A stretch of 8,198 nt of DNA from Candidatus Sigynarchaeota archaeon (GCA_030587505.1 JAUQYY010000047.1:1-8198); one strand, 5' to 3'; positions 1 through 6,362 are shown, counted from the first letter of the stretch. Notes: generated by a model not told the origin, from the sequence alone. Numbers and translations are program-made.

Positions 1-645
1 CCCCTTGGTTTTCCGGGCTCCGATGACGAAAGGTGTGCCCATGCTCTTGAGGAGGAGGGCGACCTCCACGCTGTGGAAGCCCCGCTCGAGGAGCAGCACG
101 TCAACCCTCAGGCCGAGCCTCTCCGCCTCGCCCAGCGCCCAGAGGACGAGGTCCGCGGGAAACGCTCCGAAGGAGACCGGCTTGAGGGATAGGGGGACGC
201 AGCGCCTCCAGCCCACGACACTCAGGCCCACGAAGCGGTGGACCCAGCCCCGCCCGGGGGAGTAGTGGACCCACCCGTCCTTCTCGCCCCAGTACTCAAC
301 CTCGGTTGTGTCCACCGCGAGGACGTGCTTCCCGCCCTTCTCGAGGAGTTCCGATGCGAGCTCACCGAGCACTAGGTTGAGCCCCGCGGGGCACTCCACC
401 CCCACCTTTCGGAGCTGGTAGCTCACGGTGTCCTCGTCGGCTACCCCCAGGACCTCCGCCGTCCTCGTCGGGTGGGCGCCCAGGAGGGCCGCCCTGGCGA
501 GGACTCCGGCCAGCTCGCCCCTGCCGAGCCTCCACCCCTTGATGGCCTCGGGCAGGTGTAGCGTCAGGGTTTCAGACACATTTTTAACCACGCTCGTCAA
601 CAGGAAATTAGGGGACGTCACCCACGGGTTGTTTCTCTTGTTCAT
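1..645 (-). CDS. DDE transposase, N-terminal part (gene continues beyond the left edge)
   Basis: The minus strand is open from an ATG at 645 to base 1, giving 215 codons with no stop, so the C-terminal part lies outside the window. Residues about 35-80 form a helical, helix-turn-helix-like region. Residues 109-118 (LAVDTTEVEY) fit the first catalytic Asp (D112) of an IS4/IS5-type RNase H-fold transposase. The stretch LLLERGFHS sits where the family normally has LLDRGF, the second catalytic Asp; here the residue is Glu (codon 187). The third acidic residue would lie off the edge. GC content is clearly higher than in the neighbouring host genes (41 of 60 bases in 61-120), consistent with acquisition by transfer. 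There is no Shine-Dalgarno sequence before the ATG. The DDE class is fairly sure, but I cannot name the exact IS family. Whether it is active is open, because of E187 and the missing part. Confidence 0.8.
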   Translation of the reverse strand, partial: MNKRNNPWVTSPNFLLTSVVKNVSETLTLHLPEAIKGWRLGRGELAGVLARAALLGAHPTRTAEVLGVADEDTVSYQLRKVGVECPAGLNLVLGELASELLEKGGKHVLAVDTTEVEYWGEKDGWVHYSPGRGWVHRFVGLSVVGWRRCVPLSLKPVSFGAFPADLVLWALGEAERLGLRVDVLLLERGFHSVEVALLLKSMGTPFVIGARKTKG

Positions 646-674
646 ACTTTACTTAGTGGGCGGCGTCCCCTAAT
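607..674 (-). repeat. Inverted repeat / hairpin enclosing the transposase start codon
   Basis: Arms at 607-625 and 656-674 are 19 bp long. As minus-strand RNA they form 17 Watson-Crick pairs, one G-U pair and one mismatch. The 30-base loop (626-655) contains the ATG at 645, and the inner arm lies inside the coding region. The outer arm probably doubles as the terminal repeat of the IS. In read-through RNA such a fold could hamper translation of the transposase; this is inferred by analogy with IS10 and IS50. Confidence 0.75.
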
Positions 675-679
675 AAAAT
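671..679 (-). promoter_or_regulatory. Possible TATA box for the transposase gene
   Basis: On the minus strand the IS edge reads AATTTTATTA, centred about 30 bases upstream of the ATG at 645. Archaeal transcription starts about 25 bases downstream of the TATA box, so the RNA would begin very close to the ATG and be nearly leaderless. That agrees with the lack of a ribosome binding site and would omit most of the outer hairpin arm. Position and composition only. Confidence 0.3.
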
Positions 680-753
680 TTTCAAAAAGTTTCCGAAGTA
701 CTAAAATCAAAGGAAATCGTGAAAAACACGGAAGACTACTCTTTTCGTGAATG

Positions 754-763
754 AAAAAATAAA
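754..763 (-). terminator. T-rich terminator after the UPF0216 gene
   Basis: Immediately after the TAA stop at 772-774, the minus strand reads TTTATTTTTT (763 down to 754). Archaeal transcription commonly ends at such T-runs without a stem. It would close the nop5-flpA-UPF0216 transcript before the insertion sequence. The rest of the 646-771 gap is AT-rich and shows no gene. Confidence 0.45.
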
Positions 764-771
764 TCAGCCTT

Positions 772-1236
772 TTACCTCTCAAAGGCCATGCGCTTAAAGT
801 CGAGTTTAGTGGTCGCGAAGCCTATGGTTGTCAGGGACCTGATTTTCCGCCTCACATCCAATACTTGGTGGCGATAAATGTACGGGGGGAAATCCTCGTC
901 ACCGGGAAGGAAGACATCGCCGGCGAGTCCCAGCAGCCTCATAACAACCCACTTTTCCAGCTTCCCCCCACTAATGCTGAAGACCCCTTCACCCATGTCG
1001 ATTCTTCTGATAAAAACTATCGGAAGTTGAAGCCTTCCATGATACCTCTGGGGCACCATTTCAGCGAGAAACTCCAATTCACCTCTGTCGAAGTAGATTC
1101 GGTCCCCATCCATAGTTGTGACGTAGGGGTCCTTGGACTCCAGAAGTGCCTTCAGGGATTTGTAGTCACGCGGGAGGTGATCATTAATCTTCTCAATCTC
1201 CCTCTGCCAAATTTTAAAAAAGCTATCACTGCTCAT
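772..1236 (-). CDS. UPF0216 (DUF61) family protein
   Basis: A 154-residue protein from an ATG at 1236, about the usual length for the archaeal UPF0216/DUF61 family. The family pattern is visible along its length: a leucine-rich start with LLESKDPYVTTMDGDRIYFDRGELEFL (given in parts: LLESKDPYV at about 31-39, then TMDGDRIYFDRGELEFL), then LPIVFIRR near the middle and a Gly-rich stretch followed by VVMRLLGL. No signal peptide or membrane segment is seen, so it should be cytoplasmic. The molecular function of the family is not known to me. It follows flpA after 75 bases in the same orientation and is probably co-transcribed with nop5-flpA, which suggests but does not show a link to RNA modification or translation. 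There is no Shine-Dalgarno sequence before the ATG, so a leaderless start from an internal promoter is also possible. Family call fairly sure. Confidence 0.8.
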   Translation of the reverse strand: MSSDSFFKIWQREIEKINDHLPRDYKSLKALLESKDPYVTTMDGDRIYFDRGELEFLAEMVPQRYHGRLQLPIVFIRRIDMGEGVFSISGGKLEKWVVMRLLGLAGDVFLPGDEDFPPYIYRHQVLDVRRKIRSLTTIGFATTKLDFKRMAFER

Positions 1237-1252
1237 AGGAACCGCAACCCCT

Positions 1253-1261
1253 GTTTAATAT
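1253..1261 (-). promoter_or_regulatory. Weak TATA-like element before the UPF0216 gene
   Basis: The minus strand reads ATATTAAAC about 21 bases upstream of the ATG at 1236, a spacing that would give a leaderless RNA. It lies in the 75-base gap after flpA. The gene has no Shine-Dalgarno sequence, which fits a leaderless start, but the match is weak and the gene may simply be read from the operon promoter. Confidence 0.2.
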
Positions 1262-1311
1262 CCTACAAAATGCTTCTGGGAACCGTTTTTGATTACGTAC
1301 CGTTTGGAGCC

Positions 1312-2007
1312 TTATTTGAATTTTGCTAGGACCATTGCGTGAGCCTTATCGAATGGTTCTAGGTTCACAACCCGAACCACTTCGAATCCTCGATTCTTGA
1401 GGGTTTCAACCTCCATCTTGAAAACCTCGTCGGGCTCCTTGGTCACATCCACACTCTGCGCCTTTATCGCCAGCATTGTGTACCCCCCGCTTCTGAGAAA
1501 CATTTCAGAGTTGTCCGCTAGAAGTTTTGCCTGTTCCGGCTGGGCGACGTCGCAGTAAATGTTATCAACCTGCTCAACGAGCATCCGGTACTTCTCGGGA
1601 AACCTGGCGTCGGCGAGTATGGGAATCATGTTTCTCTTCGCCTCGCACACCCTAACCAGCTCTCTCATCACACGAGGAGAAAACTCTACACAGAAGACTG
1701 TGCCTCTCTCCCCAACTATGTCCGCCACATGGCTAGAGGTGGTTCCGGAGGCCGCCCCCAAGTACAATACCTTGTCACCCTCCCCTATGGGCATCGTCTC
1801 AATCCTCTTGAGTATCGAAGCCGCCAGCTTGCTGCGGTAGGGCTCCCACAGACGGTACTCGCTTCCCTCATAGCTGATTAGTTTCTCGCCGTAGACCTGA
1901 AACCCTGGGGAAATGTTACGTGTGGCAAGTCTTTTAACGCCATCATCCCCCACTGCCAAAAACACACCCTTGAACTTTTCATGAGGCTCCACAATCAATC
2001 CTCTCAC
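1312..2007 (-). CDS. flpA: Fibrillarin-like rRNA/tRNA 2'-O-methyltransferase
   Basis: A 231-residue protein, the normal length of archaeal fibrillarin. It is the S-adenosylmethionine-dependent catalytic subunit of the box C/D RNP, methylating ribose 2'-OH groups of rRNA and tRNA at sites chosen by guide RNAs. Motifs in order: a short N-terminal beta domain (about 1-55); RSKLAASIL at 58-66; the SAM-binding loop YLGAASGTTSSHV starting at 82; VEFSPRV at 107-113; LADARFP at 131-137; YCDVAQPEQ at 151-159; and IKAQSVDVTKEP at 181-192, holding the conserved lysine. The GTG start at 2007 overlaps the nop5 stop as GTGA, so translation is probably coupled. A GTG at 1992 has a better-spaced purine-rich site (AGAGG at 2004-2000) and may be the true start. 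The Nop5 partner is directly upstream. High confidence. Confidence 0.97.
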   Translation of the reverse strand: MRGLIVEPHEKFKGVFLAVGDDGVKRLATRNISPGFQVYGEKLISYEGSEYRLWEPYRSKLAASILKRIETMPIGEGDKVLYLGAASGTTSSHVADIVGERGTVFCVEFSPRVMRELVRVCEAKRNMIPILADARFPEKYRMLVEQVDNIYCDVAQPEQAKLLADNSEMFLRSGGYTMLAIKAQSVDVTKEPDEVFKMEVETLKNRGFEVVRVVNLEPFDKAHAMVLAKFK

Positions 2008-2471
2008 CTCTTCTTCTTTTTACCCTTAACCCTACTACCACCAACTCTACCCTTCCGCCTACCTCTTGGCACGAACTGTTTGGGTTTACGGGGCGGAGGA
2101 CGGGGATACTTAGCCTTTATCTGAGCAATCTTCCGATTAATGTCCTCCTTCAACTCCTCAGCCACATACTCCCCGGAAAACGCGTCGATGCGCGCAGCTA
2201 TCGCCAGCTTACCAGCGTAAACCCTCGCGATTTTCCCTCTCTGCCACCAGGGAGCCGTGTTGATATCCGAGTGCCTGAAGATAACCCCATGCTTCGGTGG
2301 GGGCGCACCGGTCCGCTTGCTGCGGAAAAGAGCCTTCTCAGCTCCTAGTATTTGGGTGATGCTCGAGGGTAGCCGGGCAAGCTCGTTGATTCCTCCCGCG
2401 AGGCTTATTAGGCGGGCTCCCAGAAGAGGACCAATGATACCGTTAACGTTAGGCGCTACCTCCTTCATCAT
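2004..2471 (-). CDS. nop5: Nop5 (Nop56/58-like), C-terminal part after an apparent frameshift
   Basis: This frame holds the second half of Nop5, the scaffold of the archaeal box C/D RNP that binds L7Ae-guide RNA and recruits fibrillarin. The first ATG gives 155 residues, starting in the middle of the RNA-binding NOP domain. The signature is intact: APNVNGIIGPLLGARLISLAGG at about 5-26 (APNVNG, then GPLLGARL), LGAEKALFRSKRTGAPPPKHG at 42-62 (LGAEKALFR, then PPPKHG), and RGKIARVYAGKLAIAARID. It ends in the basic KGKKKKR tail typical of the family. The frame stays open upstream of the ATG and reads FELRREIERYISE just before MMKEVAPN, which continues the N-terminal part lying in the other frame. 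It is therefore not a separate gene by origin. The stop overlaps the flpA start. Confidence 0.85.
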   Translation of the reverse strand: MMKEVAPNVNGIIGPLLGARLISLAGGINELARLPSSITQILGAEKALFRSKRTGAPPPKHGVIFRHSDINTAPWWQRGKIARVYAGKLAIAARIDAFSGEYVAEELKEDINRKIAQIKAKYPRPPPRKPKQFVPRGRRKGRVGGSRVKGKKKKR

Positions 2472-2500
2472 CTCGGATATGTATCTTTCGATCTCTCTCC

Positions 2501-3247
2501 TCAGCTCAAAAAGCCAACGGTCTCCCTCGCGAACTCCCTCAGAGTTTCAATGTCATATTCGGATATTTCCGCACCCATCGATTTCTCTGCTTCCTTCACA
2601 ATCCTCTCGGCCACGTCTTCGGGGACCCTCGCTAATTCCACTAAGCTCTCAACGGTGAAATTCGACCTCAGACCCAACTCGCTCACGATACGCACAAAGG
2701 TGAGGTGGGACGAAACGAGTTTATCAAGCTCAGGGAAGTGCAGACTATACCACTCACGAATCCGCGTCGAGAACAAATTAAGAGTGTTATCAATATCATC
2801 AAGAGAGTATACCGCCTGCACTATCATCTTATCACGCTTTTCACCCTCCTCCTTAATCTTGATCCGAGTGAGCTGAGCGTTAACCCTCCACAAAAACTCC
2901 TTCAGCTCCGGTTCCGACAGCTCCTTCCCCACTCTGTGGAGATAATCAAGTAGATTTTTTCTGAACATCCTCGCGACGCTCGACGGCTTCTCAACCTCGA
3001 TTTTAACACTAAGCTTGTCTCTGAGATTCCTCGCCAGTTCCTCATCCTCAAGAACGTAGACCGCGTTCTGCCCCTCAAAAGTCTCGATTAGCTCTTCCAA
3101 CTCCTCAACAACCTCTCCTTCCTGCAACCGCAAGAGTTTTTCCACGACCGCCGAAACGTCCTCAGGAAAGAGAGAGAACGCCAGGAGGTTTCCGTCCTCA
3201 TCCAGCGCAAACACACCAAACACGCACTCCGCTAGGTGAATCTTCAT
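2501..3247 (-). CDS. nop5: Nop5 (Nop56/58-like), N-terminal part, ends early at an apparent frameshift
   Basis: A 248-residue frame from an ATG at 3247 with GAGGG (3258-3254) six bases before it. It contains the N-terminal domain that contacts fibrillarin (about 1-115), the long coiled-coil dimerisation helices (about 120-165) and the beginning of the NOP domain (WYSLHFPELDKLV at about 166-178, SMGAEISEYDIETLREFA near the end). It stops at TGA 2503-2501, just after GFLS, where Nop5 should continue. Together with the downstream frame the total is about 414 residues, the normal archaeal Nop5 length. The break falls on a run of five A (plus strand 2508-2512); one extra base would join the halves as RETVGFFELRREIERY. 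A sequence error is most likely; real mutation, ribosomal frameshifting or polymerase slippage are alternatives. Confidence 0.9.
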   Translation of the reverse strand: MKIHLAECVFGVFALDEDGNLLAFSLFPEDVSAVVEKLLRLQEGEVVEELEELIETFEGQNAVYVLEDEELARNLRDKLSVKIEVEKPSSVARMFRKNLLDYLHRVGKELSEPELKEFLWRVNAQLTRIKIKEEGEKRDKMIVQAVYSLDDIDNTLNLFSTRIREWYSLHFPELDKLVSSHLTFVRIVSELGLRSNFTVESLVELARVPEDVAERIVKEAEKSMGAEISEYDIETLREFARETVGFLS

Positions 3248-3268
3248 TGTTATCCCTCAAATATTATT

Positions 3269-3282
3269 GAAACCCTTTTAAC
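3269..3282 (+). promoter_or_regulatory. BRE/TATA element of the pyrDK operon
   Basis: GAAACCCTTTTAAC has a purine-rich BRE followed by a TATA box. The same 13-base pattern, with one difference (GAAACCGTTTTAA), occurs at 6322-6334 before another plus-strand gene, which strengthens the call. RNA would start near 3303, giving pyrD a leader of about 80 bases. The leader region 3303-3382 holds no other feature I can support. Confidence 0.5.
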
Positions 3283-3283
3283 C

Positions 3284-3291
3284 CATAAAAA
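3284..3291 (-). promoter_or_regulatory. TATA box of the nop5 operon
   Basis: The minus strand reads TTTTTATG centred about 41 bases upstream of the nop5 ATG. Transcription would begin near 3262, leaving a leader of about 15 bases that contains the GAGGG ribosome binding site at 3258-3254. A second candidate, TTAAAAGG, lies slightly closer to the gene but would start the RNA inside that site. Confidence 0.45.
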
Positions 3292-3382
3292 CCATTTTTT
3301 CTGTGAGCAGAGGAAGCTAAGTGTCAAAAGAAATTAAGATTGGTTCCTTAAGAACGTTGTTGAAGCCCGGGAAGTGTAACCA

Positions 3383-4291
3383 TTGGTGGATATCTCAGTA
3401 AAATTATCAAAACTGAAACTACGCAACCCAACCATGCTCGCGTCGGGAATACTTGGAATATCGGGGAGCCTTCTCCTAAGAGCAGCAAACGAGGGAGCAG
3501 GGGCGGTTGTCACCAAATCCATCGGGCCAGAACCCAGAGAGGGATACAAAAATCCCTGCCTAGTAGAAGTGATTGAAAACTCTTACCTGAACGCCATGGG
3601 GCTGCCGAACCCCGGTGTAAACAGCTTCGCGAAGGAGGTGAGGATAGCCAAGGAGGGAGGAGTGCCGGTTGTTGTGAGCGTGTTCGGAGCAGACCCGCCT
3701 CAGTTCGCGTACGTCGCTTCCGAAATGGAGAAAGCCGGAGCGGATGCCGTTGAACTTAACGTTTCCTGCCCGCACGCTGAGGTTGCCAGCATCGGTCAGA
3801 GCTGCGAACTCGTCAGAGAAACGGTGAGAGAAGTTAGAAAAGCTGTGAGGATTCCCATCTTCGTAAAGTTAAACCCCAACGTCACCGACATCGTAGAAAT
3901 AGCAAAAGAAGCCGAAAGAGCCGGGGCGGACGTAATCACGGCGATAAACACCGTGCGGGCGATGATGATAGACATTAACACGTGCAAACCAGTACTGTCA
4001 AACAGAATAGGAGGACTATCTGGCGAGGCATTAAGACCCATAGCCGTACGCTGCGTCTACGAGATCTACGAGCATGTAAAGATTCCCATAGTTGCCGCAG
4101 GGGGAGTCTTCCACTGGAGCCACGCCGTGGAACACATTCTGGCAGGAGCAAAAGCGGTTCAGATAGGATCCGGACTGATTAGCGGGTACCAAGTCTTTCG
4201 AGAAATAGCCGCAGGAATAAAAAAGTACCTTGAGGAGAGAGGGTACCGGAGCGTACAGGAGATAGTGGGCATAGCGCACGGGGAGGGATGA
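3383..4291 (+). CDS. pyrD: Dihydroorotate dehydrogenase, class 1B catalytic subunit
   Basis: A 302-residue FMN-dependent (beta/alpha)8 barrel that oxidises dihydroorotate to orotate, the fourth step of pyrimidine synthesis, in the cytoplasm. Visible motifs: ASGILG at 20-25; TKSI at 44-47; NAMGLPNPG at 70-78, a substrate-binding loop; ELNVSCPH at 124-131 with the catalytic Cys129 (a Cys base marks class 1, in contrast to the Ser of class 2); K162 in VKLNPN; AINT at 187-190; and the phosphate-binding loops GGLSG (210-214), AAGGV (238-242) and IGSG (261-264). An in-frame TAA at 3377-3379 limits the start to TTG 3383 or GTG 3386; neither has a clear ribosome binding site. The stop overlaps the pyrK ATG by four bases (ATGA), and the PyrK partner makes class 1B rather than 1A the natural call. 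Confidence 0.96.
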   Translation: MVDISVKLSKLKLRNPTMLASGILGISGSLLLRAANEGAGAVVTKSIGPEPREGYKNPCLVEVIENSYLNAMGLPNPGVNSFAKEVRIAKEGGVPVVVSVFGADPPQFAYVASEMEKAGADAVELNVSCPHAEVASIGQSCELVRETVREVRKAVRIPIFVKLNPNVTDIVEIAKEAERAGADVITAINTVRAMMIDINTCKPVLSNRIGGLSGEALRPIAVRCVYEIYEHVKIPIVAAGGVFHWSHAVEHILAGAKAVQIGSGLISGYQVFREIAAGIKKYLEERGYRSVQEIVGIAHGEG

Positions 4292-5091
4292 AAATGATTA
4301 GAAAGCCGCGCATCGTAAGAATTGTGGAAACAAGAAGGGAAACACCGACGATTAAGAGCCTGTCTTTCTTCGACAGCGAAGCGGCGAAAGCAAAGCCAGG
4401 GCAGTTCCTAATGGTCTGGATTCCGGAAATCGACGAAATACCTATGAGCATATCTGGCACACACCCCCCAAGAATAACTGTCAAAAAGGTCGGTGAGGCG
4501 ACGGAGGCGCTCAACCGCCTAGAGAAAGGCGACAGAATCGGAGTCAAAGGCCCCTTCGGTAACGGCTTCACACCCACCGGTCAAAAAGTACTAGTGGTTG
4601 GAGGCGGGGTCGGAGTGGCTGCCCTCCTACCGCTGGTTGAGTTACTAGCCAAAAAGGGAAAAGACGTAAACGTCGTTATAGGCGCCAAGACCAGCGAGGA
4701 ACTCCTCTTCGTGAAGGAGATAGGCAAGCTTGTTGGAGAGAGCAATCTCATCACCTGCACAGATGACGGAAGTTCCGGGTTCAAAAAAACGGCAAGCGAT
4801 CTAGCCGCAGAGATGATAGACGAGAACCAGTACGATCAGGTCTACACGTGCGGACCCGAAAAAATGATGTGCAAACTCTTTGAGGCGGCAGACAAAAGGA
4901 ACATCCCCCTACAGGCATCCCTCGAGAGATACATGAAGTGCGGATTCGGCCTCTGTGGAAGCTGCTGCATAGGCGCCCTACTGGTCTGCAAGGACGGCCC
5001 AGTGCTCGACAGTCACAACCTGAGAGGGGTTTTCAGAGAATTTGGAAAGCTGCGCAGAGGACCCTCAGGCGGGCTCGAAAAAATCGAGTAA
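4288..5091 (+). CDS. pyrK: Dihydroorotate dehydrogenase electron-transfer subunit (FAD, 2Fe-2S)
   Basis: A 267-residue protein of the ferredoxin-reductase-like PyrK family. It passes electrons from the FMN of PyrD through a 2Fe-2S cluster and FAD to NAD+. Order: FAD-binding barrel (about 5-95) with IPMSIS at 51-56 and GPFGNGF at 88-94; nucleotide-binding domain with VVGGGVGVAALLPL at 103-116 and VYTCGPEKMM at 185-194; then the cluster ligands in C218-x4-C223-x2-C226-x7-C234, ending CKDGPVL. C227 is an extra neighbouring cysteine. Bacterial PyrK usually has Arg in RPxSI; here the position is Ile (IPMSIS), which may be normal for archaeal forms. The ATG at 4288 overlaps the pyrD stop, so translation is coupled; ATG 4294 is a possible alternative start. 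No other pyr gene is in the window, and I see no clear terminator after it. Confidence 0.95.
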   Translation: MKMIRKPRIVRIVETRRETPTIKSLSFFDSEAAKAKPGQFLMVWIPEIDEIPMSISGTHPPRITVKKVGEATEALNRLEKGDRIGVKGPFGNGFTPTGQKVLVVGGGVGVAALLPLVELLAKKGKDVNVVIGAKTSEELLFVKEIGKLVGESNLITCTDDGSSGFKKTASDLAAEMIDENQYDQVYTCGPEKMMCKLFEAADKRNIPLQASLERYMKCGFGLCGSCCIGALLVCKDGPVLDSHNLRGVFREFGKLRRGPSGGLEKIE

Positions 5092-5137
5092 GAACATAGG
5101 GGTATTACCGAAAGATAAAAACGGCGACACACATAAG

Positions 5138-5146
5138 TATATTTAA
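5138..5146 (+). promoter_or_regulatory. TATA box of the coiled-coil gene
   Basis: TATATTTAA lies in the 132-base gap after pyrK, preceded by ACACATAAG. RNA would start near 5168 and have a leader of about 55 bases ending in GGTG (5214-5217), six bases before the ATG at 5224. This makes the coiled-coil gene a transcription unit separate from pyrDK. Confidence 0.5.
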
Positions 5147-5223
5147 GCGTGTTTGGCGGTGGGTATCAAACAACCTTCCGTGAGAGGGCGTTTTTCACTC
5201 ATCGAGCATAATTGGTGTAAAGA

Positions 5224-6165
5224 ATGACCGAGACTCCAAGTCTTGAGCAAGCAGTCTTCAAGATTCAGAGACTGTTGAAATGGTTTGAAACAGAGGCCAA
5301 CATTGATAAAGCTCTCAGCACTGAGGGCGGTCCAATCGAGCAGAGAAAACGCACAATAGAACACATCGGACAACTAGCTCAACTAATCTCTGCCACCAAG
5401 GAAGCGCTAACCGATAAGCATCCCGAAAAACTCTGGGAGATAGAGGAGGAATACGCATCCGCCGTCGAGGCCCTAGAAGCGTATAGAAAAACAATAACAG
5501 ACAAAGAGCTAAACGCAGCCAGAGCCTTCCACTCGAGCCAAGACACCCTAAACCAAATGCTGAGCACAGTATCCAGATACATTCAGCTCGTCAAACCCAC
5601 CGATGAAAACCCTCTGATCCGAAAAATAATAGAACTCAAGCAGAGAGTGGGAGACCTAGAAGCCGAAAGAGACCAGCTACTAGACGAACTCCACAGACTA
5701 AAAGGCGGAGAAGAACCGGTCCTAGAAACATCACCATTCCAAACCCCACACGTCACAACCCAAGACAACCTCCAACAAGAAATAGAAAAACTTAGAGCAG
5801 AGAAAGAAATGCTGGAACAACAATTAAACGAGCTAAGAGGAGGAGAAAAATCCAAAGCGTACCAGAGCCTACTAAAGGAAAACAACGAACTCAGAGAGAG
5901 AACCGCCCGGCTAACCGAAGCCCTCAGAATAACCAGAGCACGAAACGAAAAACGATTCAAACAACTACTAAAAGAAAGAGACGAATGGCGAACCAAAGCC
6001 CTAGAAAAAACAGTGAGAACCATCGAGGAAACAATGTACGACCTACGAAACCAACTCGAAGCCCTACAAAGAGAAAACAAACAACTAAAACAAAAACTAA
6101 ACCTTCTCCCACCAGAAGAAGGAGAAGAGGAAAAAGACCAAAAATACGACTTCTACTACGTGTAA
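5224..6165 (+). CDS. Uncharacterised coiled-coil protein
   Basis: I do not recognise the family. The 313-residue product has no signal peptide or membrane segment. Residues about 1-125 are predicted helical with few charges in heptad order. From about 131 (NPLIRKIIELKQRVGDLEAE, with hydrophobic residues at heptad spacing) to 160, again from about 182 to 205, and from about 210 to 297, it is a strongly charged coiled coil, interrupted by a Pro/Thr-rich linker near 165-180 (ETSPFQTPHVTTQ). The tail is acidic and then aromatic: LPPEEGEEEKDQKYDFYYV. An elongated, probably dimeric scaffold or tether is likely. Start: ATG 5224 with GGTG six bases upstream and a good TATA box. From about 5640 the coding strand becomes very rich in A and C, and codons ending in A or C dominate, unlike pyrDK. 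That bias also explains several spurious frames overlapping its 3' half. Confidence 0.8.
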   Translation: MTETPSLEQAVFKIQRLLKWFETEANIDKALSTEGGPIEQRKRTIEHIGQLAQLISATKEALTDKHPEKLWEIEEEYASAVEALEAYRKTITDKELNAARAFHSSQDTLNQMLSTVSRYIQLVKPTDENPLIRKIIELKQRVGDLEAERDQLLDELHRLKGGEEPVLETSPFQTPHVTTQDNLQQEIEKLRAEKEMLEQQLNELRGGEKSKAYQSLLKENNELRERTARLTEALRITRARNEKRFKQLLKERDEWRTKALEKTVRTIEETMYDLRNQLEALQRENKQLKQKLNLLPPEEGEEEKDQKYDFYYV

Positions 6166-6321
6166 ACCCCAACCGGGAAGGAAACAAAAAACATTTCAGC
6201 CCATCACCAGCCACCTTCAACGAATTCTGGAAACCCTAAGGGATCATAACAAGTTTATTCAAATGAGAAGATAATAATATAACAACAATTAAAAAATAAC
6301 AAAAAGCAAAAATCAAAAACA

Positions 6322-6362
6322 GAAACCGTTTTAAGCAACCAAAAACAAAGAAATGTTTTAAC
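6322..6362 (+). promoter_or_regulatory. Tandem BRE/TATA elements upstream of the lipid kinase gene
   Basis: GAAACCGTTTTAAG (6322-6335) and AAGAAATGTTTTAAC (6348-6362) both look like BRE plus TATA, 27 bases apart. The first would start RNA near 6357 and the second near 6384. The second box sits where the first promoter would initiate. The preceding 6166-6321 stretch is AT-rich (33 A in the 50 bases 6281-6330) and contains no gene that I can support and no T-run terminator for the coiled-coil gene. Confidence 0.45.

Larger units (their letters stand above)
1..674 (-). mobile_element. End of an insertion sequence (partial)
   Basis: GC-rich DNA carrying the transposase stops abruptly near 674, where AT-rich intergenic DNA begins. 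The outermost bases, read inward on the minus strand from 674, are ATTAGGGGACGCCGCCCAC, a plausible terminal inverted repeat. The other end is off the left edge, so neither the matching terminal repeat nor a target-site duplication can be checked. The element lies just downstream of the nop5-flpA-UPF0216 operon and in the same orientation, so read-through transcription would enter it. Confidence 0.6.

Noticed and set aside
865..1329. 154-codon open frame on the plus strand opposite the UPF0216 gene
   Set aside because: It is antisense to a gene with a recognisable family pattern, has no ribosome binding site, and its product resembles no known protein.
2257..2953. Plus-strand frames opposite nop5 (2257-2658, 2550-2876, 2705-2953)
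   Set aside because: They are antisense shadows of a well-conserved gene, without start signals or recognisable products.
3334..4577. Minus-strand frames opposite pyrD and pyrK
   Set aside because: The plus-strand genes keep all catalytic and cofactor motifs; the opposite frames show none.
5583..6239. Several open frames on both strands over the 3' half of the coiled-coil gene (5583-6080 minus, 5957-6220 minus, 5985-6239 plus)
   Set aside because: The products are low in complexity (Ser/Leu/Phe-rich or Arg/Thr/Lys-rich). They arise because A/C-rich DNA has few stop codons in other frames.
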